From JBQTKD01 sp052389435 (GTDB lineage: Bacteria; Actinomycetota; Actinomycetes; Sporichthyales; Sporichthyaceae), in assembly GCA_052389435.1 (NCBI GenBank), contig JBQTIB010000200.1, forward strand, positions 1 through 33,521: DNA of 33,521 nt. The letters are read 5' to 3'. The position numbers and the translations under genes were made by a program. A model generated the notes under the pieces. It did no database searches and was not told where the DNA came from. It saw nothing but the letters and a program-made list of their open reading frames with translations. Of the stretch, positions 8,086-16,273 are shown piece by piece (within the stretch, counting starts at the first letter, position 1; every line of letters starts with the position of its first letter).

Positions 8086-8976
8086 CTAAGAAACGAGACA
8101 CGCGCGGGCGGCGGTCTGGAAATCTGGGTGCTCGAACCGGAAACCGGACTCGGTGAGCGCCCACGGCACGACGCGCTGGCTGCGCACGATTTCGGTCGCG
8201 AACTCCCCGAGGACCAGGCGCAGGCCGAACTTCGGCGCCGGCAGCAGCGTCGGCCGGTGGAGCAGCGAGCCGAGGATCTTCGTGACCTCGGCGTTGGTCA
8301 GCGGGTTCGGGCACGCGAGGTTCACCGGCCCGGCGATGCCGTCGGCGGTGAGCAGGTACTCCAGTGCCCGCACCTCGTCGGTCAGCGAGATCGGGCTCCA
8401 CCACTGCCGGCCCGAGCCGAGCTTTCCGCCGGCGCCGAGCTTGAAGATGGTCAGCATGCGGTCGAAGGCGCCGCCCTCGCGGGAGACGACGAGTCCGGTG
8501 CGGGCGGTGACGACGCGGATCCCGGCCTCGCGGGCGGGGGCGGTCGCGGCTTCCCACCGGACGCAGAGCCGGGCCAGGAAGTCGTCCCCGGCGGGCGCGC
8601 GTTCGTCGAGGACGGTGTCCCCGGCCTCGCCGTAGTACCCGATCGCCGAGGCGTTGACGAGCACCGACGGCGCCGGGCGGAGCGCAGCCAGCGCGGTCGC
8701 CAGGGTGTGGGTGGTGTCGAGCCGGGAGGAGACGAGAGTCTGCTTGTAGGAGTCGGTCCAGCGCTTGTCGCCGACGCCGGCGCCGGCGAGGTTGATCGCG
8801 CCCTGCACGCCGGTCAGCGCGGCGGGATCCAACGGCGTGCCGGGTTCCCACGCGATCTCGTCGGCCGCGGTCGGCGTGCGCCGGACCAGGCGCAGCACTT
8901 CGTGGTCGTCGGCCCGCAACGCCTCGACGAGAGCCCGACCGATCAGTCCCGACGACCCGGCGACGACGACCTTCAC
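8086..8976 (-). CDS. TIGR01777-type SDR epimerase-like protein
   Basis: A 296-residue NAD(P)-binding protein of the extended SDR family (YfcH/SDR39U1 type). The Rossmann motif is VVAGSSGLIG at residues 3-12. NLAGAGVGDKRW, NASAIGYYG (Ser and Tyr of the active site region), RTGLVVSREGGAF and the C-terminal WALTESGFRFEHPDF block are all typical. The substrate is unknown; family members lack a firm biochemical assignment. It lies nine bases from lipB and 83 bp after sucB, a placement repeated in other actinomycetes, so a role near lipoate or 2-oxoacid metabolism is plausible but unproven. Confidence 0.9.
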   Translation of the reverse strand: MKVVVAGSSGLIGRALVEALRADDHEVLRLVRRTPTAADEIAWEPGTPLDPAALTGVQGAINLAGAGVGDKRWTDSYKQTLVSSRLDTTHTLATALAALRPAPSVLVNASAIGYYGEAGDTVLDERAPAGDDFLARLCVRWEAATAPAREAGIRVVTARTGLVVSREGGAFDRMLTIFKLGAGGKLGSGRQWWSPISLTDEVRALEYLLTADGIAGPVNLACPNPLTNAEVTKILGSLLHRPTLLPAPKFGLRLVLGEFATEIVRSQRVVPWALTESGFRFEHPDFQTAARACLVS

Positions 8977-9059
8977 TGCGCACCCCCGATGGACGCGCAG
9001 CGTTCGACATCGAGCGGCCTACCGGACGCTGGAGGTCGGACGCTGCGCAGTGGCATGGC

Positions 9060-10796
9060 TTAGAGACCGAGGTCGGCCTCGAACGCGGCCTCCTCGAGGC
9101 GGGCCTTGACGGCCACCAGGAAGCGGGCGGCGTCCGCGCCGTCGACGATGCGGTGGTCGTAGGTCAGTGCCAGGTAGACCATCGAGCGGATCGAGATGGT
9201 CTCGCCGAGGTCCGGGTCGTCCATCACCACGGCGCGCTTGACGACGGCCCCGGTGCCCAGGATGCCGACCTGCGGCTGGTTCAGGATCGGGGTGTCGAAC
9301 AGGGCGCCGCGGCTGCCGGTGTTGGTGAGGGTGAAGGTGCCGCCGCCGAGCTCGTCCGGGCCGATCTTGTTCTCCCGGGTGCGCTCTGCGAGATCCGCGA
9401 TCTTGCGGGTGAGGCCTGCGATGTTCAGGTCGTCGGCGTTGCGGACCACGGGTACGAGCAGGCCGCGCTCGGTGTCGACGGCGATGCCGAGGTGGGCGTC
9501 GGAGTGGTAGGTGACCTCGCCCTTCTCGGTGTCGATCGACGAGTTCAGCTTCGGGTGCGCCTTCAGCGCCTCGACGGCGGCCTTTGCGAAGAACGGCATG
9601 AAGGAGAGTTTCTGACCCTCGCGAGCCTCGAAGCTCTTCTTCGCGGCCTGGCGCAGGCGAGCGATCTTGGTGACGTCGACCTCGACGACCGTGGTCAGCT
9701 GCGCGGAGGTCTGCAGCGACTCGACCATCCGAGAGGCGATGACCTTGCGCAGGCGGGTCATCGGCTGAGTACCCGTCAGGTTCGCCGGGGCGGCCGCCGG
9801 GGCGGTCTTCGGAGCGGACGGCGCGGGCGTGGCCGCCGACGCCGCGGGCGTCGGAGAGGTCCGCGAGGCGTCCTGTGCGGCGCGGGCGGCGTCGAGCACG
9901 TCCTGCTTGCGGATGCGCCCGCCGACGCCCGTGCCGGTGACCGAACCGAGGTCGATGTTGTTGTCGGTCGCGAGCTTGCGCACCAACGGGGTCACGTAGC
10001 TCGCGACGTCGTCGGAGGTGGCCTGACCGTTGCCGGTGGACTGCGCGGGGGCGGGCGCCGGCGGGGGAGTCGGGGCCGGCGCGGGAGCCGGCGGCGGGGT
10101 CGGCGCAGCAACGGGCGCCGGAGCCGGGGCGGGCGCCGGGGCGGGAGGCGCGGCGGCGGGCGGCGGGGCGGCCGCCGGAGCAGCGCCGGGAGCGCCGATG
10201 ACGCCGAGCTGCGCGCCGACGGCGACGGTCCCGTCCTCGGGAACGTCGATCGACAGCAGCACGCCCGCGGTCGGGGCGGGGATCTCGGTGTCGACCTTGT
10301 CGGTGGAGATTTCGAGCAGCGGCTCGTCGGCGGCGACCGAGTCCCCGACCTGCTTGAGCCAGCGGGTGACGGTGCCCTCGGTGACGCTCTCGCCGAGGGC
10401 CGGGAGTAGCACCGGAGTACCGGACGCGGCGCCGCCGGACGGAGCCGGGGCGGCGGGCGCCGGGGCAGCGGCCTGCGGAGCGGGGGCGGCGGCCTGCGGA
10501 GCGGGGGCGGGGGCGGGCGGGGCGGCGGCCGGGGCGGGCGCGGGCGCGGGGGCGTCGTTCTCGGAGCCGATGACGCCGAGCTCGGCGCCGACGGCGACGG
10601 TCTCGTCCTCCTGGACGGAGATGCGCAGCAGCACGCCGGCGGCCGGGGCGGGGATCTCGGTGTCGACCTTGTCGGTCGAGATCTCCAGCAGCGGCTCGTC
10701 GACGGCGACGAGGTCGCCCTCCTTCTTCAACCACCGAGTGACCGTGCCCTCGGTGACGCTCTCGCCGAGCGCCGGGAGCGTGACGGAGACCGACAT
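9060..10796 (-). CDS. sucB: 2-oxoglutarate dehydrogenase E2 (dihydrolipoamide acyltransferase)
   Basis: A 578-residue E2 subunit that carries acyl groups on lipoyl-lysine. Two lipoyl domains (about 1-78 and 125-205) each contain STDKVDTEIPAP with the modified Lys. They are joined by long Ala/Pro linkers. A peripheral-subunit-binding domain follows at about 260-300 (YVTPLVRKLATDN, TGTGVGGRIRKQDV). The catalytic domain ends with YDHRIVDGADAARFL, which holds the active-site His and Asp. AAGGAG lies eight bases before ATG 10796. The next gene upstream is lpd (E3), so E2 and E3 are encoded together while E1 is elsewhere. Substrate (2-oxoglutarate versus pyruvate) is inferred from actinobacterial naming habits, not proven. 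Confidence 0.94.
   Translation of the reverse strand: MSVSVTLPALGESVTEGTVTRWLKKEGDLVAVDEPLLEISTDKVDTEIPAPAAGVLLRISVQEDETVAVGAELGVIGSENDAPAPAPAPAAAPPAPAPAPQAAAPAPQAAAPAPAAPAPSGGAASGTPVLLPALGESVTEGTVTRWLKQVGDSVAADEPLLEISTDKVDTEIPAPTAGVLLSIDVPEDGTVAVGAQLGVIGAPGAAPAAAPPPAAAPPAPAPAPAPAPVAAPTPPPAPAPAPTPPPAPAPAQSTGNGQATSDDVASYVTPLVRKLATDNNIDLGSVTGTGVGGRIRKQDVLDAARAAQDASRTSPTPAASAATPAPSAPKTAPAAAPANLTGTQPMTRLRKVIASRMVESLQTSAQLTTVVEVDVTKIARLRQAAKKSFEAREGQKLSFMPFFAKAAVEALKAHPKLNSSIDTEKGEVTYHSDAHLGIAVDTERGLLVPVVRNADDLNIAGLTRKIADLAERTRENKIGPDELGGGTFTLTNTGSRGALFDTPILNQPQVGILGTGAVVKRAVVMDDPDLGETISIRSMVYLALTYDHRIVDGADAARFLVAVKARLEEAAFEADLGL
10468..10509 (-). repeat. 21-bp tandem duplication in the E2 linker
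   Basis: Two identical adjacent 21-bp units (10468-10488, 10489-10509) encode a repeated seven-residue Ala/Pro/Gln block between the two lipoyl domains. This is a recent in-frame slippage event in a flexible linker, where length change is tolerated. Confidence 0.8.
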
Positions 10797-10902
10797 CGCG
10801 CTTACTCCTTCAGAAGAACTAACGGTTGGTTGACGTGACGGAACGTCAGCCGTGGGCGTGGAGGGGCTTTCCGGCCAGCGCGAGGTGGGCCTCGCCGAGG
10901 GC

Positions 10903-12234
10903 TTAGCCCTGGGTGGGGTGGGCGTGGATGAGGCTGGCGACCTCGCCCGCCTCCGCCTCCCAGTTGTAGATCAGCTGCGCTTCGGAGATCAGCTCGCCGA
11001 CGCGGGAACCGACCATGTGCACGCCGAGGACGGGGCCGTCCTTGCGCTTGATCAGCTTGATCGCGCCGGTGGTGCGCAGGATCTGGCTCTTGCCGTTGCC
11101 GGCGAGGTCGTAGACCAGGGACTCGACCTCGTCCGCGCCGTAGCGCTCCTTGGCCGCGGCCTCGGTCAGGCCGACGGAGGCGACCTCGGGCTCGGAGTAG
11201 GTCACGCGCGGGACGCCGTCGTAGTCGATCGGCACCACGGGAAGACCGGCGATGCGCTCGGCGACGAGGATGCCCTCGCCGAAGCCGACGTGCGCGAGCT
11301 GCAGGGTCGGGATCAGGTCCCCGACGGCGGAGATCGTCGGCACGTTGGTCTGGCACAGACCGTCGACCTTGACGAAGCCGCGGTCCATCTCCAGCCCGAC
11401 CTCCTCGTACCCGAGGCCCGCGGAGACCGGACCGCGGCCGATGGCGACGAGGAGCAGGTCCGCGTCGAGCTGCTTGCCGTTCTCGGTGTGCACGCGGATG
11501 CCGTCGGAGAGGTACTCGGCGCCGGAGAAGCGGGCGCCGACCTCGAAGTTGATGCCACGCTTGCGATAGGCGCGCTCGAGGAGCTTGGAGCAGTGCTCGT
11601 CCTCGGCCGGGACCAGGCGCGGCAGGCCCTCGACGATGGTCACCTCGGCGCCGAAGGACTTCCAGACGCTCGCGAACTCGCAGCCGATGACGCCGCCGCC
11701 GAGGATGATCACCGAGCGGGGGACGTACTGCAGGCCGAGCGCGTGGTCGGAGCTGATGATCCGGTTGCCGTCGATCTCCAGGCCCGGGATCGAACGCGGC
11801 ACCGAGCCGGTCGCCAGCACGACGTGCTTGCCGGTGTAGCGGGTGCCGTCGACGTCGACGGTGGTCGGGCTCGAGAGGCGCCCCTCGCCCTCGACCAGGA
11901 CGACCTTGCGGTGCTTCACCAGGCCCTGCAGGCCCTTGTAGAGCTTGGCGATCACGCCGTCGCGGTAGGAGTTCACGCCCGGCATGTCGATGCTGTTCAG
12001 CGTCACGTTCACGCCGAAGTGCGAACCCTCGCGGGCCAGGTCGGCGACCTCGGCCGCGTGCAGCAGCGCCTTCGTCGGAATGCAGCCCTTGTGCAGACAG
12101 GTGCCGCCGAGCTTGTCCTTCTCGATCAGCGCGACCGAGAGGCCGAGCTGGGTGGCGCGGAGCGCGCAGGCGTATCCGCCGCTGCCTCCGCCGAGGATGA
12201 CGATGTCGAACTCGGTGCCTGCTTCGCCGCTCAC
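10903..12234 (-). CDS. lpd: Dihydrolipoamide dehydrogenase, cut short by an in-frame TAA
   Basis: E3 flavoprotein that reoxidises dihydrolipoyl groups with NAD+. The FAD motif GGGSGGYACAL, redox pair GGTCLHKGCIPTKA and NAD motif ILGGGVIGCEFA are intact. The frame stops after residue 443 at HAHPTQG, but 18 in-frame codons follow (10849-10902) reading ALGEAHLALAGKPLHAHG, then TGA at 10846-10848. Homologues continue straight through HPTxSEA, so TAA replaces the codon of the glutamate that pairs with the catalytic His, and Gly replaces the usual Ser or Asn. Full length would be 462 residues. GTG 12234 is chosen for the GAGGAG upstream and homology of the start. The stop is either an error in the sequence or a real lesion. 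Confidence 0.9.
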   Translation of the reverse strand: MSGEAGTEFDIVILGGGSGGYACALRATQLGLSVALIEKDKLGGTCLHKGCIPTKALLHAAEVADLAREGSHFGVNVTLNSIDMPGVNSYRDGVIAKLYKGLQGLVKHRKVVLVEGEGRLSSPTTVDVDGTRYTGKHVVLATGSVPRSIPGLEIDGNRIISSDHALGLQYVPRSVIILGGGVIGCEFASVWKSFGAEVTIVEGLPRLVPAEDEHCSKLLERAYRKRGINFEVGARFSGAEYLSDGIRVHTENGKQLDADLLLVAIGRGPVSAGLGYEEVGLEMDRGFVKVDGLCQTNVPTISAVGDLIPTLQLAHVGFGEGILVAERIAGLPVVPIDYDGVPRVTYSEPEVASVGLTEAAAKERYGADEVESLVYDLAGNGKSQILRTTGAIKLIKRKDGPVLGVHMVGSRVGELISEAQLIYNWEAEAGEVASLIHAHPTQG

Positions 12235-12357
12235 GGCGCTTCTCCTCGGATCGATGCGGGGTGTCCACTCGTTCAACTCCCGGTCGATCTCCATCCTTCC
12301 ACTCGGGCGTGTGACCTCGGCAGTCGCATGCGGTCCGGAGTGCGCAAGGTCTCGCGT

Positions 12358-12380
12358 GCCGGCCCTCACATTGGGCCGGC
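12358..12380. repeat. Perfect 8-bp inverted repeat in the lpd divergent promoter region
   Basis: GCCGGCCC and GGGCCGGC flank a 7-base spacer (TCACATT). It lies 30 bp before the small plus-strand gene and about 125 bp before lpd. It may be an operator for either, or a hairpin. Confidence 0.5.
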
Positions 12381-12396
12381 GGAGTGAGACGCGGGC

Positions 12397-12402
12397 CATA
12401 CT
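12397..12402 (+). promoter_or_regulatory. Candidate -10 for the 105-aa gene
   Basis: CATACT ends seven bases before ATG 12410. The spacing is that of a leaderless transcript, and no ribosome binding site is visible upstream. Confidence 0.3.
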
Positions 12403-12409
12403 CGTGCGC

Positions 12410-12727
12410 ATGCGTTGGTTTGGAAGGCGCAAGCAGCGCCCCGGGACGATGCGTACCGCCGGCTCCCAGGACAGGGAACACCTACAGGCCTGGGCCGCGG
12501 CGCGAACCGGCGTTGAGGCCTACCTCGAGCCGCGGACGGCCGTCACCGAGTTCACGATGATGCTGATCGCCGCGGACGGGGAGTGGACCCGGCGCCGGGT
12601 CCCGAGCCCCGAGCACGCGCGCGAGCTCTGCAAGAAGCTGAAGATTCCGGTCTACGACGCCGCGCTCGTCGGCTACCCGGACCGCAAGCGCGCCTACGAC
12701 CGTAGACGCGCCAACGAGGGGCGCTAG
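12410..12727 (+). CDS. Small conserved hypothetical protein
   Basis: A 105-residue basic protein that I cannot assign. It begins MRWFGRRKQRPG, has a central segment (EFTMMLIAADGEWTRRRVPS) that looks like two beta strands, then an alpha segment EHARELCKKLKIP and a highly charged C-terminus. No membrane segment or signal peptide is seen. The ATG at 12410 is chosen because upstream codons in the frame overlap lpd regulatory DNA. It converges on pepA, sharing the four bases CTAG at their stops. Similar short proteins are placed between lpd and pepA in actinomycetes, which suggests the gene is real. Confidence 0.7.
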   Translation: MRWFGRRKQRPGTMRTAGSQDREHLQAWAAARTGVEAYLEPRTAVTEFTMMLIAADGEWTRRRVPSPEHARELCKKLKIPVYDAALVGYPDRKRAYDRRRANEGR

Positions 12728-14226
12728 TTCGCGACGAGGTCCTCGGCGATGCGCACGAGGGTGCGAACGCCGGTGCCGGTCCCGCCCTTGGGGGTGTAGC
12801 CGAACGGGTCGGATTCGTTGAACGCCGGGCCCGCGATGTCCAGGTGCACCCACTTCACGCCCTCGGCGACGAACTCCTTGAGGAAGATCCCCGCGGACAT
12901 CGCGCCGCCGAAGCGCTCGCCGATGTTGGCGATGTCGGCCACCGAGGACTTCAGGCCGTTGCGCAGTTCCTCGGGCAGCGGCATCGGCCACATCGACTCC
13001 CCGGCCTCGGCCGAGAGCGCGTGCACCGTGGCGCGGACCTCGTCGTCGTTGCTCATGATTCCGGTGGTCCGGGCCCCGAGCGCGACCATGATCGCGCCCG
13101 TGAGCGTGGCGACGTCGACGACGAGATCGGGGGAGTCCTCGCAGGCCCGTGCGAGCGCGTCGGCCAGGATCAGGATGCCCTAGGCGTCGGTGTTGAGGAC
13201 CTCGACGGTCTTGCCGGAGTACAAGGTCAGCACGTCCGACGGGCGCTGCGCGGTGCCCGAGGGCATGTTCTCCACCATCGGCGCCCAGGCAGTGACGTTG
13301 ATCGGAAGCTTGAGCTTGGCGATCGCGCGAATTGCGGCGACGACCGCTGCGGCGCCGCCCATGTCGCACTTCATCGTCATCATCGCGTCGGCCGGCTTGA
13401 GCGAGAGGCCGCCGGAGTCGACGGTGACGCCCTTGCCGACGAGCGCGAGGTGCTTCTTGGCCTTGGCGTTGGTGTAGGTCAGCTTCACCAGGCGCGGCGG
13501 GCTCGACGAGCCCTGTCCGACGCCGACGATGCCGCCGTACCCGCCCTTCTTGAGCGCCTTTTCGTCCATGACCTCGATCGTCACGCCGGCGACTGCGGCG
13601 GCGTCGGCCGCGGCGGCCGCGAGGTCGCTCGGACGCAGGTCCGACGGGGGAGTGTTCACCAGGTCGCGGGCCCAGTGGACGGCCTCGGCCAGCACGCCCG
13701 CGCGATTGGCGGCGGCCTTCGCGGCGGCGTCGGCGGCGAGGGAGGTGCAGACGGTGACGGCACCGACGGCCGGCTTCTCCGAGCCGTTGCTGCGGTAGCG
13801 GAGGTAGGCGTAGGCGCCGAACAGGGCACCCTCGGCGACGGCGCCCACGGCGGCGGCGTCCTCGGCGGGCAGGGCCAGCGCGACGGACTTGGAGCCGGCC
13901 ACCGCGCGGGCGGCGGCACCGGCGGCGCGGCGCAGCGTCTCGTGGTCGTACCCGCCGCGGCCGGGCGCCTTGCCCAGACCGACGACCACGACGAGGCCGG
14001 CCTTCACCGAGCCGGAGCCCGGCAGCTTCACGATCTGCTCGGCCTTGCCCTCGCCGCCGAGCGCGGCCACGGCGGCGGCAAGCTTCACACCGAGCGCGTC
14101 CCCGACCTCCTTGGCGGCGTCGGTGAGCACCACGCCCCGCGGCCCGGCGGCGACGCCGACCACGATCGCGTCCGCGCGGACGTCGGATACGGCGGTGCTG
14201 CTCAACGAGATCGTTGCCACGACCAT
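12724..14226 (-). pseudogene. pepA: Leucyl aminopeptidase (M17) interrupted by an in-frame TAG
   Basis: Dizinc cytosolic aminopeptidase, 500 sense codons if read through. The N-terminal domain (1-170) and catalytic domain are complete on both sides of the stop. GKGVTVDSGG, the SLK lysine and MKCDMGGAAA metal ligands are present. The M17 signature should read NTDAEGRL but here reads NTDA-stop-GIL: TAG occupies codon 349 (13180-13182), the metal-ligand Glu334 position in bovine numbering, and Ile (codon 351) replaces catalytic Arg336. The frame then continues for 151 codons to a proper end with DIAGPAFNESDPFGYTPKGGTG. As written it cannot be active. ATG 14226 or GTG 14220 (GAGG better placed) may start it. 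Confidence 0.85.
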
Positions 14227-14284
14227 CCTCAGGCTCGGTACGTCTAGGGCTTGCCTCGAAGCCTAGTCCGCGAGGGCTCCTCGA

Positions 14285-14290
14285 TAGCGT
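14285..14290 (+). promoter_or_regulatory. Candidate -10 for gcvT
   Basis: TAGCGT ends seven bases before ATG 14298, giving leaderless spacing. No ribosome binding site precedes either ATG 14292 or 14298. Confidence 0.35.
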
Positions 14291-14297
14291 CATGGAC

Positions 14298-15395
14298 ATG
14301 ACGCTGCGCCGATCCCCCCTCTACGACCGTCACGTCGCGCTCGGCGCGAAGCTCGCCGACTTCGGCGGCTGGGAGATGCCGATCGACTACGGCGCCGCTC
14401 CGAGCAAACTCGGCGTCGTCGCCGAGCACACCGCGGTGCGCTCCTCGGTCGGCCTGTTCGACGTTTCCCACCTCGGCAAGGCCTCGGTGGTCGGACCCGG
14501 CGCGGCGGCTTTCGTCGACGCCTGTCTGACCAACTCCCTCGCCAAGATCGGCCCGGGCCAGGCGCAGTACAGCCTCTGCTGCACCGCCGACGGCGGGATC
14601 GTCGACGACCTGATCGTCTACCTTCGCGCCGACGACGACGTCTTCCTGGTGCCGAACGCGGCCAACACCGCCGAGGTCGTCCGGCGCCTCGCCGCCGTCG
14701 CTCCGCCCGAGCTCACCGTGACCGACGAGCACGAGGCCTACGCCGTGCTGGCCGTACAGGGCCCACGGGCCGAGGAGATCCTGGGCAAGCTCGGGCTGCC
14801 GGTCGGCCATCCCTACATGAGCTTCCGGTTCGGCGCCTTCGAGGGCGCTCCCGTCACGGTGTGCCGCAGCGGCTACACCGGCGAGCTCGGCTACGAGGTC
14901 CTGCCCCGCTGGGACGACGCGCCCGCGCTGTGGGACGCGATCGCCGCGCTCGGCGTCACCCCCGTCGGCCTCGGCGCCCGGGACACCCTGCGTACCGAGA
15001 TGGGCTATCCCCTGCACGGGCAGGACATCTCGCAGGACGTGACGCCCCCTCAGGCGAACCTGAGCTGGGCGGTCGGCTGGGACAAACCCGGGTTCTGGGG
15101 CCGGGAGAATCTGCTCGAGCAGAAGGCCGCCGGCCGAACCCGGCGCCTCGTCGGGCTCCTCGGCGACGCTCGCACCATCCCGCGCGCACACATGGCCGTC
15201 AGCCGCGAGCCCGGGGGTCCGGTGATCGGCGAGGTCACCTCCGGCACCTTCTCCCCGACGCGCAAGTGCGGGATCGGCATGGCACTGGTCGACACGACCG
15301 TGGCCGACGGGGACACCCTCGCCGTCGACATCCGCGGCCGCGTCGGCACCTTCGAGGTCGTCAAGCCGCCGTTCGTGGACTCCCACGTCAAGTAG
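14298..15395 (+). CDS. gcvT: Aminomethyltransferase, glycine cleavage T protein
   Basis: Takes the aminomethyl group from lipoylated H protein and forms 5,10-methylenetetrahydrofolate and ammonia. The 365-residue protein shows LADFGGWEMPIDYG, GLFDVSHLGK, GIVDDLIVY with the catalytic Asp, RSGYTGELGYEV, and LGARDTLRTEMGYPLHGQD, all as in the family. The C-terminal domain (GTFSPTRKCGIGMALVD) is complete. ATG 14298 is preferred to 14292 because of a TAGCGT -10 seven bases upstream. The H and P proteins are not in the window. It shares dependence on lipoylation with the cluster upstream. It diverges from pepA. Confidence 0.94.
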   Translation: MTLRRSPLYDRHVALGAKLADFGGWEMPIDYGAAPSKLGVVAEHTAVRSSVGLFDVSHLGKASVVGPGAAAFVDACLTNSLAKIGPGQAQYSLCCTADGGIVDDLIVYLRADDDVFLVPNAANTAEVVRRLAAVAPPELTVTDEHEAYAVLAVQGPRAEEILGKLGLPVGHPYMSFRFGAFEGAPVTVCRSGYTGELGYEVLPRWDDAPALWDAIAALGVTPVGLGARDTLRTEMGYPLHGQDISQDVTPPQANLSWAVGWDKPGFWGRENLLEQKAAGRTRRLVGLLGDARTIPRAHMAVSREPGGPVIGEVTSGTFSPTRKCGIGMALVDTTVADGDTLAVDIRGRVGTFEVVKPPFVDSHVK

Positions 15396-15418
15396 CCGTC
15401 CGCCGCCCGAGCAGGGGC

Positions 15419-16273
15419 CTAGGCGGTGCTGAGGACCAGCAGGGCGACGGTCGTCGCAACTTCGACGCCCGCGCCGAGGGTGTCTCCGGTGATCCCGCCG
15501 AAGCGCCGCCGACAGCGGCGGGCGAGGAGGTCGGCGGCGAGCAGTGCCAGCCCGGCGGCGCAGAGCGAACGGAACAGGCCGAAATCGGCAGTCCAGCCCA
15601 GCGCCGTCACGCCGACGACGATCGCCGCGCCGGCAGCGGCGGCCACCGGGGTCGAGACCGTGCCGGCGACCATGGCGCCGAGGCCGTCGGGGCGGGCGGG
15701 CGGGACGCTGCGGCGGCAGGCCCACGCCAACGTCCCGCGGCCGATCGCCCCCACCAGGGCGCCGGCGAGGACCAGGCGGCCGTTGTCCCACCGGGCCGCG
15801 ATCCCGGCCAGTGCGACGGTCTGCAGCAGCAGGGTCAGCAGCAGCACGATCACCCCGAAGGGGCCGATGTCCGAGGCCTTCATGACGGCGAGGGACCGGT
15901 CGCGGTCGCGGCCGACGCCGAGGCCGTCGGCGGTGTCGGCGAGACCGTCGAGATGCAGGCCGCGACTGGCCGCGGCCAGCAGGCCGACGCCCAGTCCCGC
16001 GGCCGCGAGCGAGGACAGGCCCAGTTCCAGGAACAGCGCCGCGGCGCCCGCGGCCCCCCCCCCGAGGGCTGCCCCGACCGCGGGCGCCCAGAGCATCGCC
16101 GCTCCGGCCGTCGGTCGGTCCACGCGCACCGACCCGACCGGCAGCACGGTGAGCGTGCTCAACGCCAGCGCGAGCCCCGCCGAGGCGCAGTCCGGTGCCC
16201 TCCCGTTCGATGCCTTCCGGTTCGGGGCTGCGCCCTCCGATGGGGTGCCGTCGGGTTGGGGGCCCGGGCTCAC
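15419..16273 (-). CDS. cobS: Adenosylcobinamide-GDP ribazoletransferase
   Basis: Last nucleotide-loop assembly step of cobalamin synthesis, joining adenosylcobinamide-GDP and alpha-ribazole. The 284-residue membrane protein has the signature RGLHLDGLADTADGLG at about 110-125, SDIGPFGVIVLL and several hydrophobic segments. GTG 16273 overlaps the cobU stop as GTGA, so the genes are translationally coupled. A run of ten C (about 16057-16066) lies inside the gene and encodes Gly residues; the frame stays open across it. No other cobalamin gene is in the window, except the coupled cobU. Confidence 0.93.
   Translation of the reverse strand: MSPGPQPDGTPSEGAAPNRKASNGRAPDCASAGLALALSTLTVLPVGSVRVDRPTAGAAMLWAPAVGAALGGGAAGAAALFLELGLSSLAAAGLGVGLLAAASRGLHLDGLADTADGLGVGRDRDRSLAVMKASDIGPFGVIVLLLTLLLQTVALAGIAARWDNGRLVLAGALVGAIGRGTLAWACRRSVPPARPDGLGAMVAGTVSTPVAAAAGAAIVVGVTALGWTADFGLFRSLCAAGLALLAADLLARRCRRRFGGITGDTLGAGVEVATTVALLVLSTA

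Noticed and set aside
10030..10560. Ala/Pro-rich repeats in sucB as a separate repeat element
   Set aside because: They are the normal flexible linkers of an E2 with two lipoyl domains; only the exact 21-bp duplication is listed.
16051..16070. Ten-C run in cobS as a possible frameshift
   Set aside because: The frame is open and family-like on both sides, so no shift needs to be assumed.
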